DNA of 64,000 nucleotides from QWHO01 sp039809865 (lineage in GTDB: Bacteria > Vulcanimicrobiota > Xenobia > Xenobiales > QWHO01): assembly GCA_039809865.1 (NCBI GenBank), contig JBDHVW010000006.1, positions 62,001 to 126,000 on the forward strand, given 5' to 3'. The first letter of the stretch is position 1, and each line of letters opens with the position of its first letter. Positions 42,989-51,433 of this stretch are shown piece after piece. The position numbers were made by a program, and so were the translations under genes. Under the pieces are notes generated by a model, which was given only the letters and a program-made list of their open reading frames with translations, had not been told where the DNA came from and made no database searches.

Positions 42989-44425
42989 TTACCTTACGGG
43001 GTCGCACTGAAAAGAGGCTGAAACCAACCTTTGCATGCCCTCGCGGATCTCGTCCGGGGTGGACGAGGCGAAGCCCAGCCGCAGGTGGCGCGAGGGGCCA
43101 GGGCTCAGGCGATAGCCGGACTCGGGCTGCACCGCGACGCCCCTCTCGGCGGCCAGCCTGGCGAGCTGGTCGGCGTCGACCCCCAGGTTGGCCCAGAGAC
43201 ACATTCCCCCATCGGGACGGGCGATCAGGTGGTCTTGCAGAGCCTCCAGCATGGCCTCCATCCGGGCGCTGTAGAGGCGGCGCATGCGGCGCAGGTGGCG
43301 CTCGAAGCCGCCGGTGCGCATCCAGAGAGCCACCGTCTCCTGCATCAGGTGGTCGTTCTGGCGCGACACCACGCGCTTGAGCTCGCCCATCGGCCCGGCC
43401 AGCTTCTTCGGGACGATGGCGAAACCCAGGCGGGCCGCGGGGAAGAGCACCTTGGAAAAGGTGGAGCAATAGAGCACCAGCCCCTCCGGATCGCGCGTCT
43501 TGAGCGGCGCCACGGGCTGGCAGCGGTAGTGGAACTCGTGGTCGTAATCGTCCTCCAGGATGGGCACGCCGTAGCGTTGCGCGATGGCGTAGAGGGCGCG
43601 CCGTCTCTCGGGCGCGAGCGTGACAGTGGTGGGATACTGGTGCAGCGGAGTGAGGTAGAGCAGGCGCACCTTGCGGCGGCGACAGAGCCTGAGGAGGCTG
43701 TCCGGGTCGAGCCCCTGCGCATCGACTCGCAGCCCTTCCAGACGGCCCCCCGCGGCCCTCAGGGCGGACCAGGCGGGCGGGTACCCCAGCTCCTCGACGG
43801 CGACGGTGTCGCCCGGCTCGACGAGCAGCTGGCCGATCAGGTAGATCGCCTCCTGGGAACCGTGGGTCACCACCAGCTCGCCCTCCGTGAGCCCGCGCAA
43901 ACGGCGCAGGTGAGCCCAGAGCTGCTCTTTCAGCAGCCCGCGGCCGGACGGCTCGCCGTAGCCCAGCAGCTTGTCCGGGGCACGCCTTCTGAGCACTTCT
44001 CGAGCGTGGCGGTAGAACTCGCGGGCCGGGAACACGCGCAGGTCGGGCTGGCCGCTGGGAAAACGGAAGGGCAGATCGGGCAACCCTTCTCGGGTCTGCA
44101 CCTGACGCACCAGGCGGAACTCACGCTCGCTGGCAGGCTGTTGCGTGGCGTCGGTTTCGAAGAACTGGTTCGTGAGCGCCCGGTAGCCCCGGCCGGGCTC
44201 GTTGGCCAGCCAGCCCTCGGCCACCAGCTCGTCCAGGGCGCTCATCACGGTGTGACGGTGCAGCTGGAAACGCTGGGCCAGCTGGCGGCTCGAGGGGAGC
44301 AGCTCGCCGGCGGCCACCCGGCCGTCCTGCAACGCCCCGCGCACGGCCTGGGCCACCCGCAGGTAAACGGGCTGGGCGTTGTCGGGCAGGTCGAGCGTCA
44401 GGTCGTCGCGCACTGGTCGATCCAT
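42989..44425 (-). CDS. MocR-type regulator: GntR HTH fused to PLP aminotransferase-like domain
   Basis: 478 aa from ATG at 44425. N-terminal winged helix (~15-80: PVYLRVAQAV, LPSSRQLAQRFQLHRHTVMSAL, GYRAL) fused to a fold-type I aminotransferase domain with the PLP-region sequences GSQEAIYLIGQLL, LTPLHQYPTTV, LEDDYDHEF and the Schiff-base lysine in CSTFSKVLFPAARLGF. MocR regulators such as PdxR and GabR sense PLP or its adducts and usually control a divergent gene. Here the divergent gene encodes a flavin-domain/GNAT fusion, and ACTGGTC repeats lie between the two starts. Confidence 0.88.
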   Translation of the reverse strand: MDRPVRDDLTLDLPDNAQPVYLRVAQAVRGALQDGRVAAGELLPSSRQLAQRFQLHRHTVMSALDELVAEGWLANEPGRGYRALTNQFFETDATQQPASEREFRLVRQVQTREGLPDLPFRFPSGQPDLRVFPAREFYRHAREVLRRRAPDKLLGYGEPSGRGLLKEQLWAHLRRLRGLTEGELVVTHGSQEAIYLIGQLLVEPGDTVAVEELGYPPAWSALRAAGGRLEGLRVDAQGLDPDSLLRLCRRRKVRLLYLTPLHQYPTTVTLAPERRRALYAIAQRYGVPILEDDYDHEFHYRCQPVAPLKTRDPEGLVLYCSTFSKVLFPAARLGFAIVPKKLAGPMGELKRVVSRQNDHLMQETVALWMRTGGFERHLRRMRRLYSARMEAMLEALQDHLIARPDGGMCLWANLGVDADQLARLAAERGVAVQPESGYRLSPGPSRHLRLGFASSTPDEIREGMQRLVSASFQCDPVR

Positions 44426-44458
44426 TTTCTACGAACTGGTCCTTTCCCTTCGACCAGT
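44412..44458. promoter_or_regulatory. ACTGGTC repeats, candidate MocR operator
   Basis: ACTGGTC occurs at 44412-44418 and 44435-44441 (direct repeats 23 bp apart) and inverted as GACCAGT at 44452-44458. The set covers the MocR start codon and the intergenic space; direct plus inverted repeats are usual for MocR/GabR sites, so autoregulation and control of the divergent gene are likely. Confidence 0.55.
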
Positions 44459-44477
44459 CCACGGTTACCCTGGGCCT

Positions 44478-45542
44478 ATGATTCGCCGTAAGGAATTCTC
44501 TACCGATTCGCAGTTGACCGAGGTGCTCGCGGGCGCGCGCCTGGGCTTTCTGGCCACCGAGCCCCACGAGCTGCGCCCCATGAACTTCGTGGTGTCCGAT
44601 GACCAGCTCTACTTCCATACCGCCGGTCCCGGCAGCCTGGCCTCGCGGGCCGGTCAGAAAGCGGTCTTCTCGTGCCTCGAGAGCGCCACGTGGCTGCCCA
44701 GCTACTGGCGCGACCCCGAGCTGGCCTGTCCGGCCACCACCTACTACCGCTCGGCGGTGGTGCGCGGGACGCTTGGGAACGTGGTTTCTCTCGAGGAGAA
44801 GGCCCGCGTGCTGGAGGCCTTCATGCGGAAGTACCAGCCGGAGGGCGGCTACGCGCCCTTCACCGACAAGCGTTACGCCGGTCCGCTCGAGGCCCTGACG
44901 GTGCTGGCGCTGCCGCTCGAGGAGAGCTCGTGCAAGGTCAAGCTCGGCCAGCACCTGCCTCTGAAGCACAAGCAGCGCGTCTACGACGGGCTGGTGGGCC
45001 GGGGCGATCTGGCCGTCGCCCGGGAGATGCTGCGCGTCAACCAGGACCTGCCGCGCGCGCGAGAGGGCTGGGTGACCGACGGCGCGCTCATCGGTGCGGA
45101 CGAGGTCTGGGAGCTGCTGCGCCACGTCTACTGGGCCCACAAGCGCTCCCCCGCGATCGTGGCCGAAAACCTCGACTCGGCGCTGCTCAACCTCGGCTTC
45201 TACCGGGACGGGGTGTTGCAGGCCTACCTTCGGGTCGTGCGCCTTCACCCCGGCACCTGCTGGCTCTACGACGTGGTCGTCGACCCGTCGGAGCGTGGGC
45301 GGGGCCTGGGAAAGCGCCTCCTCGAGGAAATGCTCGCGCGCGTGCCGGACGAGCGCATCTTCCTGGACACGCGCGACGCGATGGAGCTGTACAGCCGCTA
45401 CGGGTGGTTCGAGGTCAACCGGGTCGAGGACCGCAGCCTGATGTTGCGTCAGGCCCCTACTCGGTGGCGGCCCGATGACGGCGGGCTTGCTCCACGTAGT
45501 GAATCGAGCCGTAGCGGATCCGCTCTTTCTCACCGTCATTGA
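44478..45542 (+). CDS. Pyridoxamine 5'-phosphate oxidase-like flavin domain fused to GNAT acetyltransferase
   Basis: 354 aa from ATG at 44478. N-terminal FMN-binding split-barrel (~5-200; GARLGFLATEPHELRPMNFVVSDDQLYFHT, HTAGPGSLASRAG, AVFSCLE) of the Pyridox_ox_2 kind, then a GNAT domain (~235-325) with the acetyl-CoA signature VVVDPSERGRGLGKRLLEEML and FLDTRDAMELYSRYGWF. The last ~25 residues read into the 3' end of the convergent carbonic anhydrase gene and are probably not folded. Divergent from the MocR regulator, which probably controls it. Substrate unknown; a vitamin B6-related amine is a reasonable guess. Confidence 0.75.
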   Translation: MIRRKEFSTDSQLTEVLAGARLGFLATEPHELRPMNFVVSDDQLYFHTAGPGSLASRAGQKAVFSCLESATWLPSYWRDPELACPATTYYRSAVVRGTLGNVVSLEEKARVLEAFMRKYQPEGGYAPFTDKRYAGPLEALTVLALPLEESSCKVKLGQHLPLKHKQRVYDGLVGRGDLAVAREMLRVNQDLPRAREGWVTDGALIGADEVWELLRHVYWAHKRSPAIVAENLDSALLNLGFYRDGVLQAYLRVVRLHPGTCWLYDVVVDPSERGRGLGKRLLEEMLARVPDERIFLDTRDAMELYSRYGWFEVNRVEDRSLMLRQAPTRWRPDDGGLAPRSESSRSGSALSHRH

Positions 45543-45969
45543 GCTCGCGCGCCTTGCGGGCGGGAACGCCCATGTAGACGAACCCGCTCTCCAGGCGCGC
45601 GCCCTCGGGCACCAGGGCTCCGGCGGCCACCACGACCTGCTTCTCGACATAGGCGTTGTTCAGGACTTTGGCGCCGATGCCGATCAGCACGTCATCCTCG
45701 AGGGTGCAGCCGTGCAGCATGGCCTGGTGCCCGATGGTACAGCGCTGGCCGATGTTCAGGGGAATCCCCGCATCGGTGTGGATCACCGCGCCGTCCTGCA
45801 GGTTGGAGCCTTCGCCGAAGGAGATCCAGTCGTTGTCTCCGCGCACCACGCAGCCATACCAGAACGAGCAGCCGGCGGCGGCCCGCACCTTACCGATGAG
45901 ATAAGCGCCGGGCGCCACGAAGACATCCTCGGCCAGTTCGGGGGAGACCCCGTCGATGGGAATGAGCAT
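45457..45969 (-). CDS. Gamma-carbonic anhydrase family protein
   Basis: 170 aa from ATG at 45969. Left-handed beta-helix hexapeptide repeats (VAPGAYLIGKV, SNLQDGAVIHTD, CTIGHQAMLHGC, VLIGIGAKVLNNA) with the three zinc histidines in VIHTD, IGHQ and MLHGC, and the C-terminal helix. Matches the YrdA/PaaY/Cam-like family. Whether it is an active carbonic anhydrase is uncertain; many members act as acyl-CoA-linked or unknown enzymes. Divergent from the lipoprotein gene; 86-nt convergent overlap with the GNAT fusion gene. Confidence 0.85.
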   Translation of the reverse strand: MLIPIDGVSPELAEDVFVAPGAYLIGKVRAAAGCSFWYGCVVRGDNDWISFGEGSNLQDGAVIHTDAGIPLNIGQRCTIGHQAMLHGCTLEDDVLIGIGAKVLNNAYVEKQVVVAAGALVPEGARLESGFVYMGVPARKARELNDGEKERIRYGSIHYVEQARRHRAATE

Positions 45970-46027
45970 CGCGGAAAGTTTGCAGACCCCCGGCAGGTTC
46001 CTCCCCGCCGAGCGAGAACCGGGGGCG

Positions 46028-46957
46028 ATGCGCTCGAAAACCTTATCGATCCTCAGTTTGCTTTTGGTGACCTGGCTCGTGGCCGGTTGCTCGGGGGGAG
46101 CCGGCGGCGGCAGCGGCGCCGGCAAGAACGAAACCTTTACCCTGCGTAACACGAAGGTCAGCTTCGTGGCTCCCCCGACCAGTTGGAAGCGCGCCGAGCG
46201 CAAGACCGACCCGACCGAAGAGGGGACCTTCGAAAAGGAGCAGCTCATCGCGATCGAGTTCACCCCGCCCTCGGGCGAGAGCCCCAGCCCGGACGCGAAG
46301 ACCGAGGACAACGGGTTCCTGATGGTGACCAACCTGGGTTACAGCGACGTCAAGTATCGCGCCGAGGAGTTGCACGCGGTCATCGACGAGATGAAGAAGA
46401 CCGGCGGGGCAACCCAGGAATCGTTCAACCGCATCGTGCGGATTCTGGACCAGTCGGGCAACGCCGGCCTGCTGGAGTACGTGGATGAGTCGACCGGCAA
46501 GATCTCCTCGGAAAAGAGCAGCCAGCTTCATGATGAGCTCGAGCAAGCGGTCAAGCTGCTGAACGTGCCCAAAGGCAATCAGCCCAAGGTCAAAGAGGCG
46601 CTCCCCCACCTGGAGAAAGCCGCCCAGCTGTGTGACGATGGCTGGAAGAAGAAGGAGGTCGACCTGGTGGAGACCGGGCGAGTGCTGAACGGCGTGGACA
46701 AACGCCACGGCAAGGTGGATAAGGCCGAGCAAATCCAGGTAGACGGCCAGCGCGCCGCCTGGATCGAGTATACGGTGGGCGACGAGCGCGGCATCCACGT
46801 GCTCTTCATGAAAGACAATCAGCTCTTTTCGATCGCGCTGAGCGTGCCCAGCAAGAACTTCTCGATTGGCTCGAAAGCTTTCAAGGACGCGGTGGACTCG
46901 TTCAAAGTGCTCGGGCCGGGCGGTCCGCCCACGGAAACAGCAAGCCCGTCGCCATAA
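46028..46957 (+). CDS. Lipoprotein, unknown function
   Basis: 309 aa from ATG at 46028. Lipoprotein signal peptide MRSKTLSILSLLLVTWLVAGC with lipobox VAGC, a Gly/Ser linker, then a mixed alpha/beta domain with FTLRNTKVSFVAPPTSWKRAE and a late IEYTVGDERGIHVLFMKDNQLF strand pair, reminiscent of PsbP/DUF-type lipoproteins. Ends Pro/Ser-rich. No family assigned. The 3' end overlaps the convergent MFS gene by 56 nt. Confidence 0.7.
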   Translation: MRSKTLSILSLLLVTWLVAGCSGGAGGGSGAGKNETFTLRNTKVSFVAPPTSWKRAERKTDPTEEGTFEKEQLIAIEFTPPSGESPSPDAKTEDNGFLMVTNLGYSDVKYRAEELHAVIDEMKKTGGATQESFNRIVRILDQSGNAGLLEYVDESTGKISSEKSSQLHDELEQAVKLLNVPKGNQPKVKEALPHLEKAAQLCDDGWKKKEVDLVETGRVLNGVDKRHGKVDKAEQIQVDGQRAAWIEYTVGDERGIHVLFMKDNQLFSIALSVPSKNFSIGSKAFKDAVDSFKVLGPGGPPTETASPSP

Positions 46958-48053
46958 TCAGCACCCCCACCGCAGCGAACATCAGCGGGTAGCCGAAGTT
47001 CTGGGCCAGCAGGCCCGAGAGAACCGAGCCGGCGAAGCTGCCCAGGTCGATCCAGGCCGTGACCAGGGCCAGCGCGGTGCCGCGGATGGCGGGGCCCAGG
47101 CGCTCCACGGTCAGGGCCGACAGGGCGGGGTAGAGAATGCCGTGGCCGGCTCCCGCGAACAGACCCGTGGCCACCATGATCCAGCTCTCGCCGCGACCGA
47201 GCAGCGCGAACATGGCCACGCCCGCCGCCTGCAGCAGCAGGGCCGGCAGGATGACCCCGTGCGGCCCGCGCCGGTCGGCCGAGTGGACTTTGAGGCGCAC
47301 CAGCACCGAGCTGACGGTATAACAGGCGAACATCAGCCCGACGCCCGTCAGGTCGAGCCGCTCGGCGAAGGGGGCCGCGAAGCCGAACAGGCTGCCGATG
47401 CCCCAGCCGAAGCCGACCGAGCCCAGCATGACCGCGAGCAAGATGGGGCTGCGGAGCAGTTGGAAGAAGCGCGGGTCTTCCAGGCCGGGCGGGGCCGGGC
47501 GGTGGAGCTCGGGCAGGGTGAGAAAGCCCGTGGCAGCCGCCAGATTGAGGACCGCGGCGGTGGAGAACATGATCCGGAAGCCCAGGTGGTTCACGATCAG
47601 CTCGCCCGTCACCGGACCGATGGCGCCGGCGATGAGACCGCCGATGCCGAACAGGCCGAACGCCTGGGCCGTGCGTCCCGGCGGCGCCTGGTCGGCGATC
47701 CAGGTAAAGAGGGCCGTAAAGTAGGTGGAGAGCGTGAACCCCTGCATGCATCGCAGCGCCATCATCGGGATCAGCTCGACCGGAGTCAGCAGGTAGGCCA
47801 CCGTGGTCAGCCCCAGTGTGAACGCGCCCCGCACGATGTAGGGACGGCGCCCGTGGCGGTCCACCCGCTGGGCCAGCCAGGGTTGCGAGAGCACGGCCCC
47901 GACCCAGTAAGAGCCTTCGACGGCTCCGATCTCCCAGGGCGGCAGGCCATTCTCCTGGAGGTAGCGGCCGGTCAGGACGAACATGCTCGAGCCGCTCAGG
48001 CAGATGAGGTTGAGCAGCGTGCCCCACCAGAAGATCCTGGGATAGTTCCTCAA
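46902..48053 (-). CDS. Major facilitator superfamily transporter
   Basis: 383 aa from TTG at 48053, in a TTGA overlap with the cinA-like gene. About 12 membrane helices with the MFS loop 2-3 motif QRVDRHGRRPYIVRG and the corresponding half-repeat signal later (SADRRGPHG). Small, drug-exporter-like member; substrate cannot be inferred. The open frame continues upstream of 48053 in the shadow of the cinA gene but has no coding character there. Confidence 0.82.
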   Translation of the reverse strand: MRNYPRIFWWGTLLNLICLSGSSMFVLTGRYLQENGLPPWEIGAVEGSYWVGAVLSQPWLAQRVDRHGRRPYIVRGAFTLGLTTVAYLLTPVELIPMMALRCMQGFTLSTYFTALFTWIADQAPPGRTAQAFGLFGIGGLIAGAIGPVTGELIVNHLGFRIMFSTAAVLNLAAATGFLTLPELHRPAPPGLEDPRFFQLLRSPILLAVMLGSVGFGWGIGSLFGFAAPFAERLDLTGVGLMFACYTVSSVLVRLKVHSADRRGPHGVILPALLLQAAGVAMFALLGRGESWIMVATGLFAGAGHGILYPALSALTVERLGPAIRGTALALVTAWIDLGSFAGSVLSGLLAQNFGYPLMFAAVGVLIMATGLLFPWADRPARAL

Positions 48054-48496
48054 AGGGCCTCGGTCAGGAGTTGGAGAGCGGCCTGCACCGACTGAGCGCG
48101 GATCTGCTGGCGGTCCCCTTCGAACAGAAACTTCCGCACGGTTGGCTTCGGGCCCGCGAGGCCGATGAAGACGGTGCCCACGGGCTTGTCGGGAGTGGCC
48201 CCGCCCGGCCCCGCGATGCCCGTCACGGACAGGGCCCAGGTCGACCCGGTCAGCTGTCTTACCCCCTCGGCCATCGCTCGGGCGCACGGCTCGCTGACCG
48301 CGCCGTGCTGCGCGAGGATCTCGTTCGAGACACCGATCAGCCGGTGTTTCAGCTCGTTGCTGTAAGTGAGGACGCCACCCAGAAAGTAAGCGGAAGAGCC
48401 AGCGCGCTCGGTGATCTCGGCGCCCAGCAGGCCGCCGGTGCACGACTCGGCTACGGAGAGGGTCTGGTTACGCTCGAGGAGGATGTCGAACCACAT
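48050..48496 (-). CDS. pncC: CinA C-terminal domain protein (nicotinamide-nucleotide amidase, PncC)
   Basis: 148 aa. Single CinA_C domain with SVAESCTGGLLGA at the N-terminus, YFLGGVLTYSNELKHRLIGV, AMAEGVRQ and LSVTGIAGPGGATPDKPVGTVFIGL. These enzymes deamidate NMN to nicotinate mononucleotide in the pyridine-nucleotide salvage cycle. The N-terminal MoCF-like domain of full CinA is absent, as in E. coli PncC. Coupled to the MFS gene. Confidence 0.87.
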   Translation of the reverse strand: MWFDILLERNQTLSVAESCTGGLLGAEITERAGSSAYFLGGVLTYSNELKHRLIGVSNEILAQHGAVSEPCARAMAEGVRQLTGSTWALSVTGIAGPGGATPDKPVGTVFIGLAGPKPTVRKFLFEGDRQQIRAQSVQAALQLLTEAL

Positions 48497-48670
48497 AGGC
48501 GTTTACGCTTCGCCGTCCTGGCCACGTAGGCCCTGGGAGGCTTTCTCGGCCTCTTACCCTTGATCTTTGAGGTAGATCTGCGACGAGGCCTCGTCTTAGA
48601 GACAAAGCCCCCAATACCGCAAACCTCCCCGTTCTCTCCCGCTCTCCCTTCTTACACAACCCGGGAGAGC

Positions 48671-49255
48671 TCAGCGCCGAACGCGGATGCGCACCCCGCC
48701 CACGGTCACAGCCGCTTCATCCACGTGCACAGCCGACTGCGTCCCCTGGAGGCTCGCCTGGATGCCCTTCAGCAGGTTGGCCTCGGCGGTTTGAACGCGC
48801 GTTTTGCAAGACTCGATGGCCGAGGTCAGGTCGCGCTTCTCTTGCTCGAGGGCCGGCTTGACCACCTTGTCGATCTGGAAGGGAAGGCCGATGTGCTTCA
48901 TGCCCATCACGTAGCCGTAAGCCAGGCCGAAGCCGGCCGCCACGCCCACGATGGGGTTGCAAACACCGGTGAGCATGGCCGCGGCGCCCAGGCCGGCGGC
49001 GGCAAAAATCGCCAGGTGTGCCGCGACACCACTGTGAAATTTGGCCTTCTCGTTCCACATCGCGCTGCCGACCTGGGTGTTGTAGTTCTGGATCCGCTCG
49101 CGGCGCGACAGGCTGAGGATGTGGTTGGTGTCGTCCAGACGCCGCTGGAAGCCGTCCAGGTCCGCTTTAGCGGCGTCGACCTCGGCATTGGCGTTGGCGA
49201 AGGAAGAGCCCGGCAGGAGATTGGCCGGGGTGGGGCGCGCGGCAGTCAGCATCAT
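48671..49255 (-). CDS. Membrane-associated coiled-coil protein, unknown function
   Basis: 194 aa (ATG at 49255; a second ATG follows directly). A coiled coil (~25-60) precedes two Gly/Ala-rich hydrophobic segments (~75-125: AAHLAIFAAAGLGAAAML, GVAAGFGLAYGYVMGM), a second coiled coil (~130-170) and a short beta tail ending GGVRIRVRR. No signal peptide. Not recognised; same general plan (polar N-terminus, Gly-rich hydrophobic core, charged helix) as the proteins at 42174 and 55673. Follows acpP in the same direction beyond a terminator. Confidence 0.55.
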   Translation of the reverse strand: MMLTAARPTPANLLPGSSFANANAEVDAAKADLDGFQRRLDDTNHILSLSRRERIQNYNTQVGSAMWNEKAKFHSGVAAHLAIFAAAGLGAAAMLTGVCNPIVGVAAGFGLAYGYVMGMKHIGLPFQIDKVVKPALEQEKRDLTSAIESCKTRVQTAEANLLKGIQASLQGTQSAVHVDEAAVTVGGVRIRVRR

Positions 49256-49295
49256 AGCGCTGACAAATGTATCCCAACAAACTCAAAGGAAACTG

Positions 49296-49320
49296 AAAAA
49301 GCCGACCCTCTGGGCCGGCT
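49296..49320 (-). terminator. Intrinsic terminator after acpP
   Basis: On the minus strand AGCCGGCCC-AGA-GGGTCGGCT followed by TTTT: a 9-pair stem with one G-T pair and a short T run, 22 nt after the acpP stop. Confidence 0.6.
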
Positions 49321-49341
49321 CCTCCACGGGAAAAGGTGCGC

Positions 49342-49590
49342 TCAGGCCGTTTGCTCGGCGACGCGCTTCTCGATATAGTCGACGGCCTCGGTGATGTTGC
49401 GGATCTTCTCGGCGTCTTCATCGGGAATCTCGAGGTTGAACTCGGTCTCGAAGGCCATGACCATCTCGACGGTGTCGAGCGAATCGGCGCCCAGATCATC
49501 CACAAACGAAGCCGTGGGAGTTACCTGCTCGGCATCGACTCCCAGCTGCTCTACGACGATCTTCGTCACCCGCTCCTGGACGCTAGCCAT
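49342..49590 (-). CDS. acpP: Acyl carrier protein
   Basis: 82 aa, acidic. Four-helix ACP with the phosphopantetheine attachment site GADSLDTVE (Ser37) and the usual FETEFNLEIPDEDAEKI helix. A strong GGAGGT ribosome site lies about 8 nt upstream of the ATG. Last gene of the fatty-acid operon; in many bacteria fabF follows, here it does not. Confidence 0.95.
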   Translation of the reverse strand: MASVQERVTKIVVEQLGVDAEQVTPTASFVDDLGADSLDTVEMVMAFETEFNLEIPDEDAEKIRNITEAVDYIEKRVAEQTA

Positions 49591-49623
49591 AGTGTGTTTT
49601 TACCTCCGAAGGATTCTGTGTTT

Positions 49624-49642
49624 GCCAGGGGGTTACCCTGGC
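49624..49642 (-). promoter_or_regulatory. Hairpin in the acpP leader
   Basis: Perfect 7-bp inverted repeat GCCAGGG / CCCTGGC with a 5-nt loop, between fabG and acpP. May separate or adjust expression of acpP, which is needed in excess over the enzymes. Confidence 0.4.
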
Positions 49643-49671
49643 GAAAAGTTTTCACGCTGTCAAGCGAAAAC

Positions 49672-49687
49672 CCGCACCATTGTGCGG
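49672..49687 (-). terminator. Weak terminator or processing hairpin after fabG
   Basis: CCGCAC / GTGCGG with a 4-nt loop, 9 nt after the fabG stop, followed on the minus strand by GTTTTCG. Short stem and short T run, so probably partial read-through into acpP. Confidence 0.4.
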
Positions 49688-49696
49688 ATTTTCCAC

Positions 49697-50470
49697 TCAC
49701 GGCCGCATGACCATTCCACCATCGACGTTAAATACCTGCCCGGTGATGTAGCCCGAACCGGGAGCTGCCAGAAAGGCTACCAGCCGCGCCACTTCCTGCG
49801 GCTCACCCAGGCGGCCCGCCGGGATCTGCCCGAGCAGGGCGGTCTTCACCTTCTCGTCCAGGATGCCCGTCATCTCGGTCGCGATGTAGCCCGGCGCCAC
49901 CGCGTTGACGGTGATGTTGCGCGAGGCGACCTCGCGGGCCGCCGACATCGTGAAGCCGATCATGCCGGCCTTGGAGGCGGCGTAGTTGGCCTGGCCGGCG
50001 TTGCCCATCTGACCCACCACCGAGGTGATGTTGATGATGCGGCCATACCTCTGCTTGAGCATCGGACGCGTGGCCGCGCGGGTCAGGTAGAAGGCCGACG
50101 TCAGATTGGTCTGCAGCACCTGGGCCCACTCCTCGTCCTTCATGCGCATCAGCAGCGTGTCGCGCGTGATGCCGGCGTTGTTGACCAGCACGTCCAGGCG
50201 GGGCAGCGCCTTGATGACCGCGTCCACGGCCGCGGGGTCAGTCACGTCGGCCGTGTGCACCGTGGTCTGCCCCCCCATCAGGTCGATCTCGGCCGCCACC
50301 TCCTCGAGCTGGGCCTGCGTGCGCGCCAGCAGGGCTACGTTGGCTCCCAGGCGCGCCAGCTCGATGGCGATGGCCTTGCCGATGCCGCGCCCGGCGCCGG
50401 TAACCAGGGCCACCTGGTCCTTCAGGATGAGCTCGGCGGCGAGGCCGTTGGGATTCACGACGGTTTCCAT
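49697..50470 (-). CDS. fabG: 3-oxoacyl-[acyl-carrier-protein] reductase
   Basis: 257 aa. Short-chain dehydrogenase with the NADPH-binding TGAGRGIG (24-31), NNAGITRD, catalytic Ser in NITSVVGQMG, YAASK catalytic Tyr/Lys, and the C-terminal VDGGMVM typical of FabG. It reduces 3-oxoacyl-ACP in fatty-acid elongation. About 12 extra N-terminal residues precede the first strand. Located 15 nt after fabD, in a spacer occupied by a heptamer array. Confidence 0.92.
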   Translation of the reverse strand: METVVNPNGLAAELILKDQVALVTGAGRGIGKAIAIELARLGANVALLARTQAQLEEVAAEIDLMGGQTTVHTADVTDPAAVDAVIKALPRLDVLVNNAGITRDTLLMRMKDEEWAQVLQTNLTSAFYLTRAATRPMLKQRYGRIINITSVVGQMGNAGQANYAASKAGMIGFTMSAAREVASRNITVNAVAPGYIATEMTGILDEKVKTALLGQIPAGRLGEPQEVARLVAFLAAPGSGYITGQVFNVDGGMVMRP

Positions 50471-50485
50471 TGCGTTTCTCCTCTG

Positions 50486-50506
50486 CTAACTGCCAACTGC
50501 CAACCG
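50486..50506. repeat. Degenerate heptamer tandem repeat, 3 units, at the fabD stop
   Basis: CTAACTG, CCAACTG, CCAACCG. It encodes the last residues of FabD (LAVGS) and its TAG stop on the minus strand. Confidence 0.65.
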
Positions 50507-51433
50507 CAGCAACTCCAGCGTCTTCTCGAGGCTGGCGACGTCCCCCACGTTGGCCGTGCGAGCGTCCTTGTCGATCTTCTTGATCATCCCGCAGAGCGCG
50601 GTGCCGGGACCGATCTCGATGAAGGTGTCGATGCCCGCGGCGCGCATGGCGCGGATGGAGTCTTCCCAGCGCACTCGCGAGACGATCTGCTCCTTGAGGG
50701 CCGTGCGCAGGGCCTCGGCGTTGGTCAGAGCCCGGGCGCTCACATTGGCCACCAGCGGCACGCGAGCCTCCACCAGGCCGGCGGCGTCCAGCTCCACGGC
50801 CAGACGGCCCGCGGCCGGCTGCATCAGCGACGAGTGGAAGGCTCCGCTGACCGCCAGCGGCATGACCCGCCGTCCCCCGAACTCGGCCGCGCGCTTACCG
50901 GCCGCCGCTACGCCTTCGGGCGAGCCCGAGATCACCACCTGGCCCGGGCAATTGAGGTTGGCGACCTCCACGACTCCCTCGGCCTGACAGGCTTTACAAA
51001 GCTTCTCGGCGCCTTCCAGCTCGATGCCGAGCACCGCGGCCATCGTGCCGGGCAACTCCTGGCCGGCCGCTTGCATAAGCTGGCCCCGCTGGCGCACCAG
51101 CGAGATGGCCTCGGCCGGCGTCACCGCTCCGCTCGCGGCCAGGGCGGCATACTCCCCCACCGAGTGGCCGGCCACCATCTCGGGCCGGATGCCCTTTTCG
51201 GTCAGCACCGTCCAGGCGGCCAGCGAGTGGGCCACGATCGCGGGCTGGGTATGCTCGGTCTGTTTGAGCTGCTCCTCGGGGCCTTCGGCCATCAGCTTGC
51301 TCAGCTCGTAGCCCAGCCGGCGATCCGCCTCTTGCAGCACCGCGCTCGCGCTCGGAAAGGCGGCGGCGAGGTCCACGCCCATCCCGACGAACTGGGCTCC
51401 CTGACCGGGAAAAACAAACGCTATACGGGACAT
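50486..51433 (-). CDS. fabD: Malonyl-CoA:ACP transacylase
   Basis: 315 aa from ATG at 51433. FVFPGQGAQFVGMG at the N-terminus, active-site serine in GHSVGEYAALAASG (Ser91), the RQRGQLMQ arginine, and the catalytic His in SGAFHSSLM. Loads malonyl units on ACP. Overlaps fabH by 13 nt. Its final codons and stop come from a heptamer repeat, so the native C-terminus may have been replaced by a few residues. Confidence 0.93.
   Translation of the reverse strand: MSRIAFVFPGQGAQFVGMGVDLAAAFPSASAVLQEADRRLGYELSKLMAEGPEEQLKQTEHTQPAIVAHSLAAWTVLTEKGIRPEMVAGHSVGEYAALAASGAVTPAEAISLVRQRGQLMQAAGQELPGTMAAVLGIELEGAEKLCKACQAEGVVEVANLNCPGQVVISGSPEGVAAAGKRAAEFGGRRVMPLAVSGAFHSSLMQPAAGRLAVELDAAGLVEARVPLVANVSARALTNAEALRTALKEQIVSRVRWEDSIRAMRAAGIDTFIEIGPGTALCGMIKKIDKDARTANVGDVASLEKTLELLRLAVGS

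Noticed and set aside
44121..45650. Minus-strand open frame of 509 aa.
   Set aside because: Mostly antisense to the flavin/GNAT fusion gene on the plus strand; no domain content of its own.
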